Assembly (NCBI GenBank): GCA_026993075.1
Contig: JALWUQ010000065.1
Location: forward strand, 1 to 43,498
Reading direction: 5' to 3'
Origin: Campylobacteraceae bacterium
GTDB lineage: Bacteria > Campylobacterota > Campylobacteria > Campylobacterales > JALSKU01
DNA: 43,498 bases
Part shown: positions 1 through 7,391 of the stretch, in pieces
Layout: every line of letters starts with the position of its first letter
Position numbering within the stretch: position 1 is the first letter of the stretch
Position numbers and translations under genes: made by a program
The notes under the pieces: model-generated
Told to the model about the DNA's origin: nothing
The model's database searches: none
What the model saw: only the letters and a program-made list of their open reading frames with translations

Positions 1-33
1 TTATAGTGCGTAAGGTCAGTAAAGAATAAAATT
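1..33 (+). pseudogene. possible 3' tail of a DUF1566 gene cut by the window edge
   Basis: One frame reads a stop codon and then C-V-R-S-V-K-N-K-I-stop. CVRS is the C-terminal signature shared by the two DUF1566 proteins at 12282-12869 and 13

 12951-13385. The in-frame stop immediately before it suggests a decayed copy or chance. Only about 30 bases are visible, so this is weak. Confidence 0.15.
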
Positions 34-48
34 TAAAGATATTTTGCT

Positions 49-1866
49 ATGAAAAGAACAATCAAATTATTTAAAGAACATGGACTTTTAAGAGTTATAG
101 ATGACGAAGTTGATATAGATCTTGAGGTTGCACATATAGCCTATATAGAGACGAAAAAAGATGATTCAAAAGCTTTGCTTTTTACAAATGTAGTTTCCAA
201 AAGACTAAATAAAAAGTTTTCAATGCCTGTTTTGATGAATACTTTTTGTTCATATGAAGCTACAAATTTATTATTTGGCAAAGACCCTGATACCGTAGCT
301 TCGCAGATAGAAGAACTTTTGCATTTGAAACCTCCAGTGGGATTTTATGGAAAAATAGAAATGTTTTCAAAGCTTTTTGGGCTTAGAAAGATATTTCCCA
401 AGAGAGAATCTGAAAAAGGTGAGTGTCAAGAAGTAGAGTTTAAAGGCGAAAATATAGATCTATTTGATATACCGGTTTTAAAAACATGGTCTGAAGATGG
501 CGGTGCTTTTATAACTATGGGGCAAGTTTATACTCGCTCACTTGATGGGAAAAAACAAAACTTAGGTATGTACAGGCTTCAAGTATATGATAAAAATAGG
601 CTTGGTATGCATTGGCAAATACATAAAGACGGTGCTCACTTTTTTCATGAATATAAAAAAGCAGGTAAAAAAATGCCTGTTTCCATAGCCATAGGAGGCA
701 GTCCACTTTATATCTGGTGTGGGCAAGCACCTATGCCAAATGGCATGTTTGAACTTTTGCTGTATGGTCTTATAAAAGAAGAAAATCCAAGACTTGTCAA
801 ATCTTTGACAAATGATATATACATACCTAAAGATGTTGATATAGTCATAGAAGGTTTTGTAGATCCTTTAAAAAGTGAGATAGAGGGTCCTTTTGGAGAT
901 CATACCGGATATTATACTCTAAAAGAGTCATATCCTGTGATGGATGTAACTTGTATAACCCACAAGAAAGAACCGGTCTATCAAGCTACGGTTGTGGGCA
1001 AACCTCCGCTTGAAGATAAATATATGGGATGGGCTACTGAGAGGATATTTTTACCACTTTTAAAGACAACCGCACCTGATTTAATAGATTATAAGATGCC
1101 GGAAAATGGTGTATTTCACAATCTTATACTTGCTAAGATGAAAACAATGTACCCAGGACATGCAAAACAGTTTATGCATGCTTTTTGGGGAGTAGGGCAA
1201 ATGAGTTTCGTAAAACATGCTATCTTTGTAGGAGAAGATGCGCCTGAGCTTAGCAGTTATGATGAACTTAGCGATTATATACTTGATAGAGTCAGTGTCG
1301 AAAATATAATTATAAGTGAGGGTGTATGTGATGCTTTAGATCACTCTTCACCTGGAAGTTGTTATGGTGGAAAACTTGGAATTGATTGCACTGAAGACAA
1401 TGTAAATTATCCTAAAAAAGAGATCATAAGTGATAACGAACTGTATGATAAAATGAGCGGTATATCACCGGAAATTACCCAAATAAAACAATACAAAACA
1501 TATACGAAAACTCCTATCACTATCATAAAAGTTAAAAAATTACATCCTGTAAGGGAGGTTTATGAGAAACTTTTTAATTTGCAAAAATATACAAAATTAT
1601 TGATTTTTGTAGATGATGAAAAAAATGATATCGATAATATATATATGCTTGTCTGGAGAATTGTAAATAATATAGATGCAAAAAGAGATATTTTTTTAAA
1701 AAAAGAGTTTATAGGAATAGATGCTACAAATAAAAATGAAATAGATGGCTTCAAAAGAGAGTGGCCAGGCGATACAGAGTGTGATTTGAAGGTTATAAAT
1801 AATTTACAAAAAAGAAAAATAATCAATATTGATGAAGAATTTTTGAGAAAATTTTATATCGTGTAG
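49..1866 (+). CDS. ubiD: UbiD family prenylated-FMN decarboxylase
   Basis: UbiD-type decarboxylases use prenylated FMN to remove a carboxylate from an aromatic or polyprenyl-aromatic acid. In Campylobacterota a member of this family is expected in the futalosine menaquinone route, but the substrate cannot be read from sequence. The 605-residue length fits the large UbiD class. Family motifs are visible: NLGMYRLQVYDKNRLGMHWQ with the following KDG in the flavin-binding part, and EGPFGDHTGYY, which carries catalytic acidic residues. The ATG at 49 follows a weak ribosome site. The last codons and the TAG stop lie inside a 21-bp sequence that matches the terminal repeat of the element at 10810-11071, so the C-terminus (...YIV) was probably set by an insertion remnant. 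It converges on the fliT-like gene. Confidence 0.9.
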   Translation: MKRTIKLFKEHGLLRVIDDEVDIDLEVAHIAYIETKKDDSKALLFTNVVSKRLNKKFSMPVLMNTFCSYEATNLLFGKDPDTVASQIEELLHLKPPVGFYGKIEMFSKLFGLRKIFPKRESEKGECQEVEFKGENIDLFDIPVLKTWSEDGGAFITMGQVYTRSLDGKKQNLGMYRLQVYDKNRLGMHWQIHKDGAHFFHEYKKAGKKMPVSIAIGGSPLYIWCGQAPMPNGMFELLLYGLIKEENPRLVKSLTNDIYIPKDVDIVIEGFVDPLKSEIEGPFGDHTGYYTLKESYPVMDVTCITHKKEPVYQATVVGKPPLEDKYMGWATERIFLPLLKTTAPDLIDYKMPENGVFHNLILAKMKTMYPGHAKQFMHAFWGVGQMSFVKHAIFVGEDAPELSSYDELSDYILDRVSVENIIISEGVCDALDHSSPGSCYGGKLGIDCTEDNVNYPKKEIISDNELYDKMSGISPEITQIKQYKTYTKTPITIIKVKKLHPVREVYEKLFNLQKYTKLLIFVDDEKNDIDNIYMLVWRIVNNIDAKRDIFLKKEFIGIDATNKNEIDGFKREWPGDTECDLKVINNLQKRKIINIDEEFLRKFYIV

Positions 1867-1873
1867 TGGTCTC
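1853..1873. repeat. solo terminal repeat of the MITE-like element
   Basis: TTTATATCGTGTAGTGGTCT plus C matches 20 of 21 bases of the right terminal repeat of the 262-bp element (11051-11071). No matching left end lies nearby, so it is a remnant. It supplies the ubiD stop codon and ends just short of the convergent fliT-like stop. Confidence 0.7.
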
Positions 1874-1874
1874 T

Positions 1875-2102
1875 CTAACTTAAATATTTTTTTGTTTGTT
1901 TTATTTGAGTCATTTCCGTATCTATTTTTCTCATTTCTGTATTAATCAACTCTTTGGCTCTTTGTATAAGAGCCAAAAGTGTTTGTGATTCTTCAAGTGT
2001 TTCAAGCTTGGGGATATTACTTGTGTGCTTTATAATATCACTAATATCTTCATTTATAACAGCTACTTTCAAGCTATCAAGCCACTTTTGATTTGTGCTC
2101 AT
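1875..2102 (-). CDS. small FliT-like protein downstream of fliS
   Basis: A 75-residue protein, highly charged and predicted helical, with no membrane segment. I chose the internal ATG at 2102 over the track start at 2123 because GGAGAG sits 8 bases upstream of it. The coding start overlaps the end of fliS by 26 bp, so it is probably translationally coupled. It is the last gene of flaG-fliD-fliS. Position and size fit a FliT-type export chaperone for FliD, but no diagnostic motif is visible, so the function is inferred from context only. Its TAG stop directly abuts the solo terminal repeat. Confidence 0.6.
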   Translation of the reverse strand: MSTNQKWLDSLKVAVINEDISDIIKHTSNIPKLETLEESQTLLALIQRAKELINTEMRKIDTEMTQIKQTKKYLS

Positions 2103-2463
2103 TGACTTCTCTCCAGGCTTCAAGCAATCCTTTGACTACATTATTTACAGTTTCTAGAACTTTTGTGTCATTTTCTATATTTGCGATTGATAATAATTGT
2201 ATTTGGTAAGAATAAAGACCATTTAAATATTCGGCGACTTCTCCTCCATCATAGTTTAATGAGTTGATAAGTTCTATAAAAATATCAACTGATCTATTTA
2301 TCCAATATGATTTTTTTTCTAAATTATTATCTTTTATAGCTTTTTTTGTTTGATAATTAAATCTCAAGATTCCCTCATAAAGTAATTCTATAAGTTTATC
2401 TTCTGACTCAATAGAGATATTATTTGTATTATATTCGTTATATGCTGTATTTGTTCTCACCAT
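2077..2463 (-). CDS. fliS: flagellin export chaperone FliS
   Basis: FliS binds the C-terminal helix of flagellin in the cytosol and prevents early polymerisation before export. The 128-residue size is typical. The N-terminus AYNEYNTNNI resembles the family A-Y-x-x-Y start, followed by LIELLYEGILRFNYQTKKAI, which corresponds to the conserved L-I-x-x-L-Y-(D/E)-G helix. AAGGATAA lies just ahead of the ATG. It follows fliD with a 3-base gap and is expected to be transcribed from the sigma-28 site upstream of flaG. Confidence 0.92.
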   Translation of the reverse strand: MVRTNTAYNEYNTNNISIESEDKLIELLYEGILRFNYQTKKAIKDNNLEKKSYWINRSVDIFIELINSLNYDGGEVAEYLNGLYSYQIQLLSIANIENDTKVLETVNNVVKGLLEAWREVNEHKSKVA

Positions 2464-2466
2464 AAT

Positions 2467-3843
2467 TTATCCTTTTGTATTTATAAAGCTTGATATTTGC
2501 ATTTGCAAAGACTGAGAAGCTTGATTAAAATTTGCTATTATGCTGTCATAAGCGGCAAATTTTTTTGCCAATATATTATATTTATCCGTTAGTCTTTGTG
2601 TCTGTTGTGTTTTTTGGTTATTTAAATTTTTTAAATTTGTATCCAAATAACTTTTGTATAGTGGTATTTCACTATTTTGATTCATAAATATTGATTGTAA
2701 ATTATTATTTAAAGTAACAAATAAACCGTCATTTGGATTATTCGTAGTGCCACCTTCAAAAAAATCTTTTATACTTTGCGGATTAGTACTTAAAACTGAT
2801 TGAAATGTTGCATTGTCAAGTTGTAAGTGACCCGCACTGTTTTGAGTAATACCAAAATCACTAAGAAACTTTCCATTAACATTAAAACTAAATATTTGAT
2901 TATTTAAGCTGCTTTGTATATCTCTTATTTGGCTAACCCCTTGAAATATACCTGCTTTTTTTGTTTCGGTATTGTAACTTGTAGTTGTATTTAGGTTGTC
3001 TATTAGATTGTTATAGTTTGTAATAAATGAATTTACTTCATCGCTCAAGCTTTGTGTATCCTGAGATATCTTGATAGTAGTTGAGCCGCTACTTAAAAGC
3101 TTTATATCAACACCGGTGATTAAATCAGTTATATCATTTGAACTTCTTGAAACAGAAATACCGTTATATGTAAAACTTGCATCTTGGGCACCGCTTCCAA
3201 CAGTTGTAAGACTTAAGTCACTAGCAGCACTCCCGCCTCCTGTAGATGATACTGTTATAGCATTGCTTGCACCGGTTGCAGTGGATTTGATAACCAATTT
3301 ATAGGGATTTGTTCCTCCTACATTTAAGATTGAAGCTGAAACCGTACCGTTTGAATTGTTATTTATTGATTGCGCTAAGTCAGATATAGTTGTGGTAGCT
3401 TCCACATTAACACTAAAAGATGAACCTCCCTGAAGTGCAAATTTTAAAGTATCATTACTGCTTGTAAAAGTACTTGTTGTTGACGCAAAGGATTTTGATT
3501 CTTGTATGTCATTTGTAGCTATATTATTAACATTTAATGTGATAGTTTGATTGTTGACTCCACTTTGAGCAGTAGCGCTCGCTGAAGTTCCATTGGCGGT
3601 GACACTTGTTTGTGAATATATAGTATCGTACGATAATGCACTTGTTGAGCCTTTTAAAGTCGCCAATAAAGTAGTCAGCTTATCGAGGGCAGCCTCTTTT
3701 GATTTATCTGCGGTTATTTTATTGTCTATTGGCGTTATTATAGAAGCTTCATCTGCTTTTTTCAATTTGTCAATTGTGCTATAGCTAAGAGCTCCCTTGC
3801 TACCTAAGCCTAAACTGCTTAATGCACCCAAACTGTCTGCCAT
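2467..3843 (-). CDS. fliD: flagellar hook-associated protein 2 (filament cap) FliD
   Basis: FliD forms the cap at the filament tip and helps flagellin fold into place. The protein is about 458 residues, rich in Ser, Thr and Asn, with coiled-coil ends typical of axial proteins. The N-terminal LSSLGLGSKG followed by a helical stretch, the central NLIDNLNTTTSYN and the C-terminal FAAYDSIIANFN fit the family. There are two adjacent ATGs at 3846 and 3843. AAGGA is 6 bases from the second, which I prefer. It lies between flaG and fliS. Confidence 0.93.
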   Translation of the reverse strand: MADSLGALSSLGLGSKGALSYSTIDKLKKADEASIITPIDNKITADKSKEAALDKLTTLLATLKGSTSALSYDTIYSQTSVTANGTSASATAQSGVNNQTITLNVNNIATNDIQESKSFASTTSTFTSSNDTLKFALQGGSSFSVNVEATTTISDLAQSINNNSNGTVSASILNVGGTNPYKLVIKSTATGASNAITVSSTGGGSAASDLSLTTVGSGAQDASFTYNGISVSRSSNDITDLITGVDIKLLSSGSTTIKISQDTQSLSDEVNSFITNYNNLIDNLNTTTSYNTETKKAGIFQGVSQIRDIQSSLNNQIFSFNVNGKFLSDFGITQNSAGHLQLDNATFQSVLSTNPQSIKDFFEGGTTNNPNDGLFVTLNNNLQSIFMNQNSEIPLYKSYLDTNLKNLNNQKTQQTQRLTDKYNILAKKFAAYDSIIANFNQASQSLQMQISSFINTKG

Positions 3844-3846
3844 CAT

Positions 3847-4218
3847 TTATCCTTTTTTATCAAAAATCATGCCTATGACTTCTTTCATTTTCTCAGCAAG
3901 TTTCATAGCATCTTGAGTAGGTATTGTTCTTATAAGTTTGCCTGAACTTCTTTCTGTGACATCTACAAACAACTCATCAATTTTACTGTTAAATCCAAAT
4001 TTAATATTGATATTTAGCGATTGCATTTGATCATTTAGCTTTTTAATGGTATTTGACAAATGTTGCTGAATCTGCTTGTCATCTTGTTTATTTTGTACTT
4101 TACTTGATGTTGATTGCATAGTGTGTTGTACAGTTTTAGTGCTAATATTACTTGTTTGTTCTATATTGTAGTGTTGAGTAGAATCTACATGCTTGCTTAC
4201 AGCATTAAATATATCCAT
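3847..4218 (-). CDS. flaG: FlaG family flagellar protein
   Basis: A 123-residue protein. The first ~55 residues are low complexity and rich in Ser, Thr and Gln. The C-terminal half (LNDQMQSLNINIKFGFNSKI, then FVDVTERSSGKLIRTIPTQD and MKLAEKM) is the FlaG domain. FlaG affects filament length in several bacteria; its exact role here is not shown by sequence. It is the first gene of the leftward flaG-fliD-fliS-fliT-like unit, with AAGGAG ahead of the ATG and a sigma-28 promoter further upstream. Confidence 0.92.
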   Translation of the reverse strand: MDIFNAVSKHVDSTQHYNIEQTSNISTKTVQHTMQSTSSKVQNKQDDKQIQQHLSNTIKKLNDQMQSLNINIKFGFNSKIDELFVDVTERSSGKLIRTIPTQDAMKLAEKMKEVIGMIFDKKG

Positions 4219-4252
4219 GATTTAACTCCTTGTATTATTAAATTCTAAGATA

Positions 4253-4279
4253 AAATCGTCCATATATAAATAAACTTTA
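4253..4279 (-). promoter_or_regulatory. sigma-28 (FliA) promoter for flaG-fliD-fliS
   Basis: On the minus strand TAAA is followed by exactly 15 bases and GACGATTT. This fits the FliA consensus TAAA-N15-GCCGATAA and the Campylobacterota variant with a CGATwT -10. It lies 35 bases upstream of the flaG start. Confidence 0.75.
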
Positions 4280-4341
4280 GAGTATATCTTATGAAAGTTT
4301 TGATAAAATATCGTATAACTTTTCAAAAAGGATAATTTTAT

Positions 4342-4707
4342 ATGAAAATTTCGATTTTATGTGACTCGTTATTGTTAAAAAACAGTTTAGAAATTTTTTT
4401 AAAAGATTATATAACATCTTACAAAAATTGTGATATTGTTATCAGTGATAAAAAAATACAAACTGATAAATATTTAGTATTGATAAATTCTTCAAAAGAA
4501 GCAGATGTGCAGATTCCTTTTTCCAAATCTACTTTATTGATGGACTTAAAAAAGATTTATGAAAATTCTATATTAGGTAAAAATAAAATTATTAAATATG
4601 AAGATAGTGAGAAAATGATTTGGAAATTAGAAAGAAAAATAGATAAATTAACTCTTGATTTTAGAGAAAATCTTATAAATACAATAAGGGAATTTTATGA
4701 AAAATAG
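4342..4707 (+). CDS. hypothetical protein, 121 aa, coupled to rsmD
   Basis: I do not recognise a family. The first ~60 residues alternate hydrophobic and charged stretches (MKISILCDSLLLKN, then DKYLVLIN), suggesting a small alpha/beta domain reminiscent of a receiver-like fold. The last ~40 residues form a charged helix (MIWKLERKIDKLTLDFRENL). There is no signal peptide. AAAAAGGA stands ahead of the ATG. Its end overlaps the rsmD start by 11 bp, so the two are likely co-translated. Confidence 0.7.
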   Translation: MKISILCDSLLLKNSLEIFLKDYITSYKNCDIVISDKKIQTDKYLVLINSSKEADVQIPFSKSTLLMDLKKIYENSILGKNKIIKYEDSEKMIWKLERKIDKLTLDFRENLINTIREFYEK

Positions 4708-5275
4708 TTTATATACTACAATATGCAGTGGAAAATACAGAGGAAAAAAGCTGTTATTGCCATCATTAAATAGTACAAGAAGTACAAAATCAATCGTAAA
4801 AGAGTCATTTTTTAATACAATTCAGTTTGAAATAGTAAATAGTATCTTTGTTGAAGTTTTTGCAGGAAGCGGTTCTGTCGGACTTGAGGCTCTAAGCAGA
4901 GGTGCAAAAAAAATTTATTTTATAGAAAAAGATACAGATGCATATAAAATACTTTTGCAAAATATAAAAAGTATTGATGATGAAAAGTGTATCGCTGTAC
5001 TTGCAGATAGTTTTACAGAATTTCCAAAACTTTTAAAAAAGATAAATAAAAAAGCTTATTTTTATTTTGATCCTCCTTTTTCTATAAGAGATGGAATGGA
5101 TGAAATTTATCTAAAAACATATAATCTTATTGAAAACATTCCTATTGAAATATGTGAACTTGTATCCATCGAACATATAAGTGATATAGTCCCTCCACAA
5201 AATATAGCCGACTATAAAAAAATCAAAAGTAAAAAATTTGGTAAAACAACTATAAGTTACTATAAATATACTTGA
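4697..5275 (+). CDS. rsmD: 16S rRNA (guanine966-N2)-methyltransferase RsmD
   Basis: RsmD methylates G966 of 16S rRNA on the small subunit. The protein is 192 residues, a usual length. The N-terminal YRGKKLLLPSLNSTRSTKS is the family substrate-binding start. VEVFAGSGSVGLEALSRGA is the SAM-binding motif I, and YFYFDPPF holds the D-P-P-F catalytic motif of N2/N6 methyltransferases. It overlaps the preceding unknown gene. The sigma-54 site for flgI begins directly after its stop. Confidence 0.92.
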   Translation: MKNSLYTTICSGKYRGKKLLLPSLNSTRSTKSIVKESFFNTIQFEIVNSIFVEVFAGSGSVGLEALSRGAKKIYFIEKDTDAYKILLQNIKSIDDEKCIAVLADSFTEFPKLLKKINKKAYFYFDPPFSIRDGMDEIYLKTYNLIENIPIEICELVSIEHISDIVPPQNIADYKKIKSKKFGKTTISYYKYT

Positions 5276-5277
5276 TT

Positions 5278-5293
5278 TGGAACACATATTGCT
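5278..5293 (+). promoter_or_regulatory. sigma-54 promoter for flgI-flgJ
   Basis: TGGAACACATATTGCT has GG and GC separated by 10 bases, as required for the -24/-12 elements recognised by RpoN, and matches the TGGCAC-N5-TTGCW consensus with one change. It lies 35 bases ahead of the TTG start of flgI. Confidence 0.8.
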
Positions 5294-5327
5294 TTAATTC
5301 TTATAGAATTTGTTCTAAGGATTAAAG

Positions 5328-6377
5328 TTGAAAAAAGTACTATTTATACTATTTTTGGTTTTTACTTTTTTAAATGCTGAAAAAATAAAAAATTTGGCAA
5401 GTGTAGTTGGAGTAAGAAATAACCAGGTTATCGGCTATGGACTTGTCGTCGGACTAAATGGTACAGGAGATGGCACAACTTCAGCTTTTACGGTTAGATC
5501 CTTATCAAACTTGCTTCAAACGGTTAATGTAAAAATAGATCCAAAAGATATAAAATCAAAAAATATAGCAGCTGTTATCGTTACTGCAAAATTACCTCCT
5601 TTTACAAGACAAGGTGATAAGCTTGATGTTACAGTTTCATCCATAGGAGATGCGAAATCCTTAGAAGGAGGAACTCTCTTGATTACACCTCTAAAAGGAG
5701 TTGACGGTAAAATTTATGCTTTGGCTCAAGGCTCGATAAGCATTGGAGGCAGAAATGGCAGAGGAAGGGGTGAGCTAAATCATGCAACTGCTGGTACTAT
5801 TTTAAATGGTGGTATAGTTGAAAAAAGTGTAGTTTATGATATATATGATAAAAAGTATTTAAAACTTTCTCTAAAACAGTCAAGTTTTGAAACAGCAATA
5901 AATATACAAAAAAGTTTAAATGCTGCTTTTAACGAGAAAGTGGCAGTTGCGATAGATCCTAAAACCATCAAACTAAGAAAGCCAGATAATACAAGTGTTA
6001 TATCCTTTATGGCAAAAATTTTAAATACCAATGTGAAGTATAAACCTATAGAAAAGATAGTTATTGATGAGAGAACAGGCACCATAGTTGCTGGAGTAAA
6101 TATCAAAATAGATCCTGTTGTTATCACTCATAAAAATATAACTATAAAGATAGTACCGGTTAAAAATCTTAGCAATTCTAAAAACAATACTCTCATAGGT
6201 CAAAATATGGCACTAAATGTACAAAATAGTACACTTAGTGTAAGAAAAAATGATGTTACTATATCAAATTTGGCAAGAGCTTTACAAAAATTGGGAGCTA
6301 AGCCAAAAGATGTCATATCTATTATAGAAGGTATTAAAAGAGCCGGGGCTATAAGAGCTGATGTTGAGATAATTTAA
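5328..6377 (+). CDS. flgI: flagellar P-ring protein FlgI
   Basis: FlgI assembles the periplasmic P-ring around the rod. The 349 residues are full length. The signal peptide MKKVLFILFLVFTFLNA ends at a likely A-E cleavage site. Next comes IKNLASVVGVRNNQVIGYGL and LVVGLNGTGDGT, the family hallmark, and the C-terminus has LARALQKLGAKPKDVISIIE. The start is TTG, with AAGGA upstream at good spacing and the signal peptide beginning exactly there. It heads a unit with flgJ behind the sigma-54 site. Confidence 0.96.
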   Translation: MKKVLFILFLVFTFLNAEKIKNLASVVGVRNNQVIGYGLVVGLNGTGDGTTSAFTVRSLSNLLQTVNVKIDPKDIKSKNIAAVIVTAKLPPFTRQGDKLDVTVSSIGDAKSLEGGTLLITPLKGVDGKIYALAQGSISIGGRNGRGRGELNHATAGTILNGGIVEKSVVYDIYDKKYLKLSLKQSSFETAINIQKSLNAAFNEKVAVAIDPKTIKLRKPDNTSVISFMAKILNTNVKYKPIEKIVIDERTGTIVAGVNIKIDPVVITHKNITIKIVPVKNLSNSKNNTLIGQNMALNVQNSTLSVRKNDVTISNLARALQKLGAKPKDVISIIEGIKRAGAIRADVEII

Positions 6378-6386
6378 AGGAAAAAA

Positions 6387-6674
6387 ATGAATCTAAATAT
6401 AGACAATTATAGTGTTATGAGAAGTTTAAACAGTGTTCCAAGTATCATTAAAACAGATAATGATGCAAAGCTGAAAGAGCAAACTGATAAATTTGAAGCA
6501 TTTTTTATAAAAAAAATATTGGATGTTTCAACAAAAAGTGAAAATACACTGTTTCCAAAAAGTGCCGGTGAAGATATATACAAATCTATGTATAATGATA
6601 CTATGAGTAATAAATTGAGTGGTCATTTTGGATTTAGTGAATTATTGTTTAATTATTTGAAGCATAGAGGTTAA
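6387..6674 (+). CDS. flgJ: rod-binding protein, FlgJ N-terminal domain only
   Basis: A 95-residue protein corresponding to the rod-binding domain of FlgJ (LKEQTDKFEAFFIKKILDVS, then DIYKSMYNDTMSNKLS). The peptidoglycan hydrolase domain found in enterobacterial FlgJ (about 310 residues) is absent, which is the usual state in Campylobacterota. It scaffolds rod assembly in the periplasm. It starts 9 bases after flgI with AAAGGAAAA ahead of ATG. Confidence 0.88.
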   Translation: MNLNIDNYSVMRSLNSVPSIIKTDNDAKLKEQTDKFEAFFIKKILDVSTKSENTLFPKSAGEDIYKSMYNDTMSNKLSGHFGFSELLFNYLKHRG

Positions 6675-6698
6675 TAATTTTTCTATAAAGACGATATA
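6672..6698 (+). promoter_or_regulatory. sigma-28 (FliA) promoter for flgM-flgN-flgK
   Basis: TAAT, 15 bases, then ACGATATA fits the TAAA-N15-(C)CGATAT pattern. It begins at the flgJ stop and lies about 30 bases ahead of flgM. Control of the FlgM anti-sigma gene by its own target sigma is established in other flagellated bacteria. Confidence 0.65.
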
Positions 6699-6728
6699 GA
6701 GACAGTAATAAACTCTAAAGGATATAAG

Positions 6729-6926
6729 ATGATTTCAAAGATTGATATTGGTGCTGTATCGATTAAAAGCCACAATGTTTCAAATAATAAAAGTAGTGAA
6801 ATTAAAAATAATATTAAAAATAAAGAAAATGATAAATTAGAGTCAATAAAAAAAAATATTTTAAATGGAAATTATAAAATAGATATTGAAAAAACTGCTG
6901 AAAAGATTGCACAGACTCTCGTTTAG
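6729..6926 (+). CDS. flgM: anti-sigma-28 factor FlgM
   Basis: A 65-residue protein. The N-terminal half is polar and probably disordered (Asn/Lys/Ser rich). The C-terminal part (DKLESIKKNILNGNYKIDIE, then KTAEKIAQTLV) matches the FlgM sigma-binding helices with the conserved I-x-x-G-x-Y-x-I-D element. It holds FliA inactive until the hook is complete. ATAAG precedes the ATG. Followed by flgN and flgK. Confidence 0.85.
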   Translation: MISKIDIGAVSIKSHNVSNNKSSEIKNNIKNKENDKLESIKKNILNGNYKIDIEKTAEKIAQTLV

Positions 6927-6962
6927 ATATTTTCTCTTTTAAAAAAAAGAAGGAGTATGAAA

Positions 6963-7391
6963 ATGATACCTCATTATCTAAATAGTGTTGTAAAAAATAT
7001 AGATGATTTAATAAGATTAACCAAAGATGACATTGAAGATATAAAAAATGCTAAAAATGAGTCAATCTACAATAGAACAAAAATAAAAGATGAGATTATC
7101 GGTATTTTTGAAAACAATAAAGCCCTTTTGGATAATGAACTTGTAAAGTTGATTGAGAATGCTCAAGAAAAAGAACTTTCAAATATATTGAGCGAAGAAG
7201 AAAAACAAACACTTGATTTGCTTAAATTAAGATTGAAAGAATTACAAAAATTAAATAAAGAATATGCAAAATTTGTTGTAGTAGTCAATGAATTTTATAG
7301 TTCATTATTTGATAGAATTTTTCCAACAGAAATGGATGATTATAAAAAAATAAACCCAAGAAGTTTTTCTCTACTTAAGGTGATGGCATAA
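6963..7391 (+). CDS. flgN: FlgN-like export chaperone for hook-associated proteins
   Basis: About 142 residues, all helical and charged, with heptad-like leucines in LLKLRLKELQKLNKEYAKFV, in keeping with FlgN. FlgN chaperones FlgK and FlgL to the export gate. I chose the second ATG (6963) because AAGGAG is only one base from the first and 7 from the second. The stop overlaps the flgK ATG by one base (TAATG), implying coupling to its presumed client. Confidence 0.75.
   Translation: MIPHYLNSVVKNIDDLIRLTKDDIEDIKNAKNESIYNRTKIKDEIIGIFENNKALLDNELVKLIENAQEKELSNILSEEEKQTLDLLKLRLKELQKLNKEYAKFVVVVNEFYSSLFDRIFPTEMDDYKKINPRSFSLLKVMA

Noticed and set aside
3071-3304. ORFs opposite fliD (3071-3304 and 3593-3784)
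   Set aside because: They are shadows of the Ser/Thr-rich fliD gene without ribosome sites.
4291-4335. 14-codon ORF upstream of the 121-aa gene
   Set aside because: No ribosome site; its end coincides with the ribosome site of the real gene.
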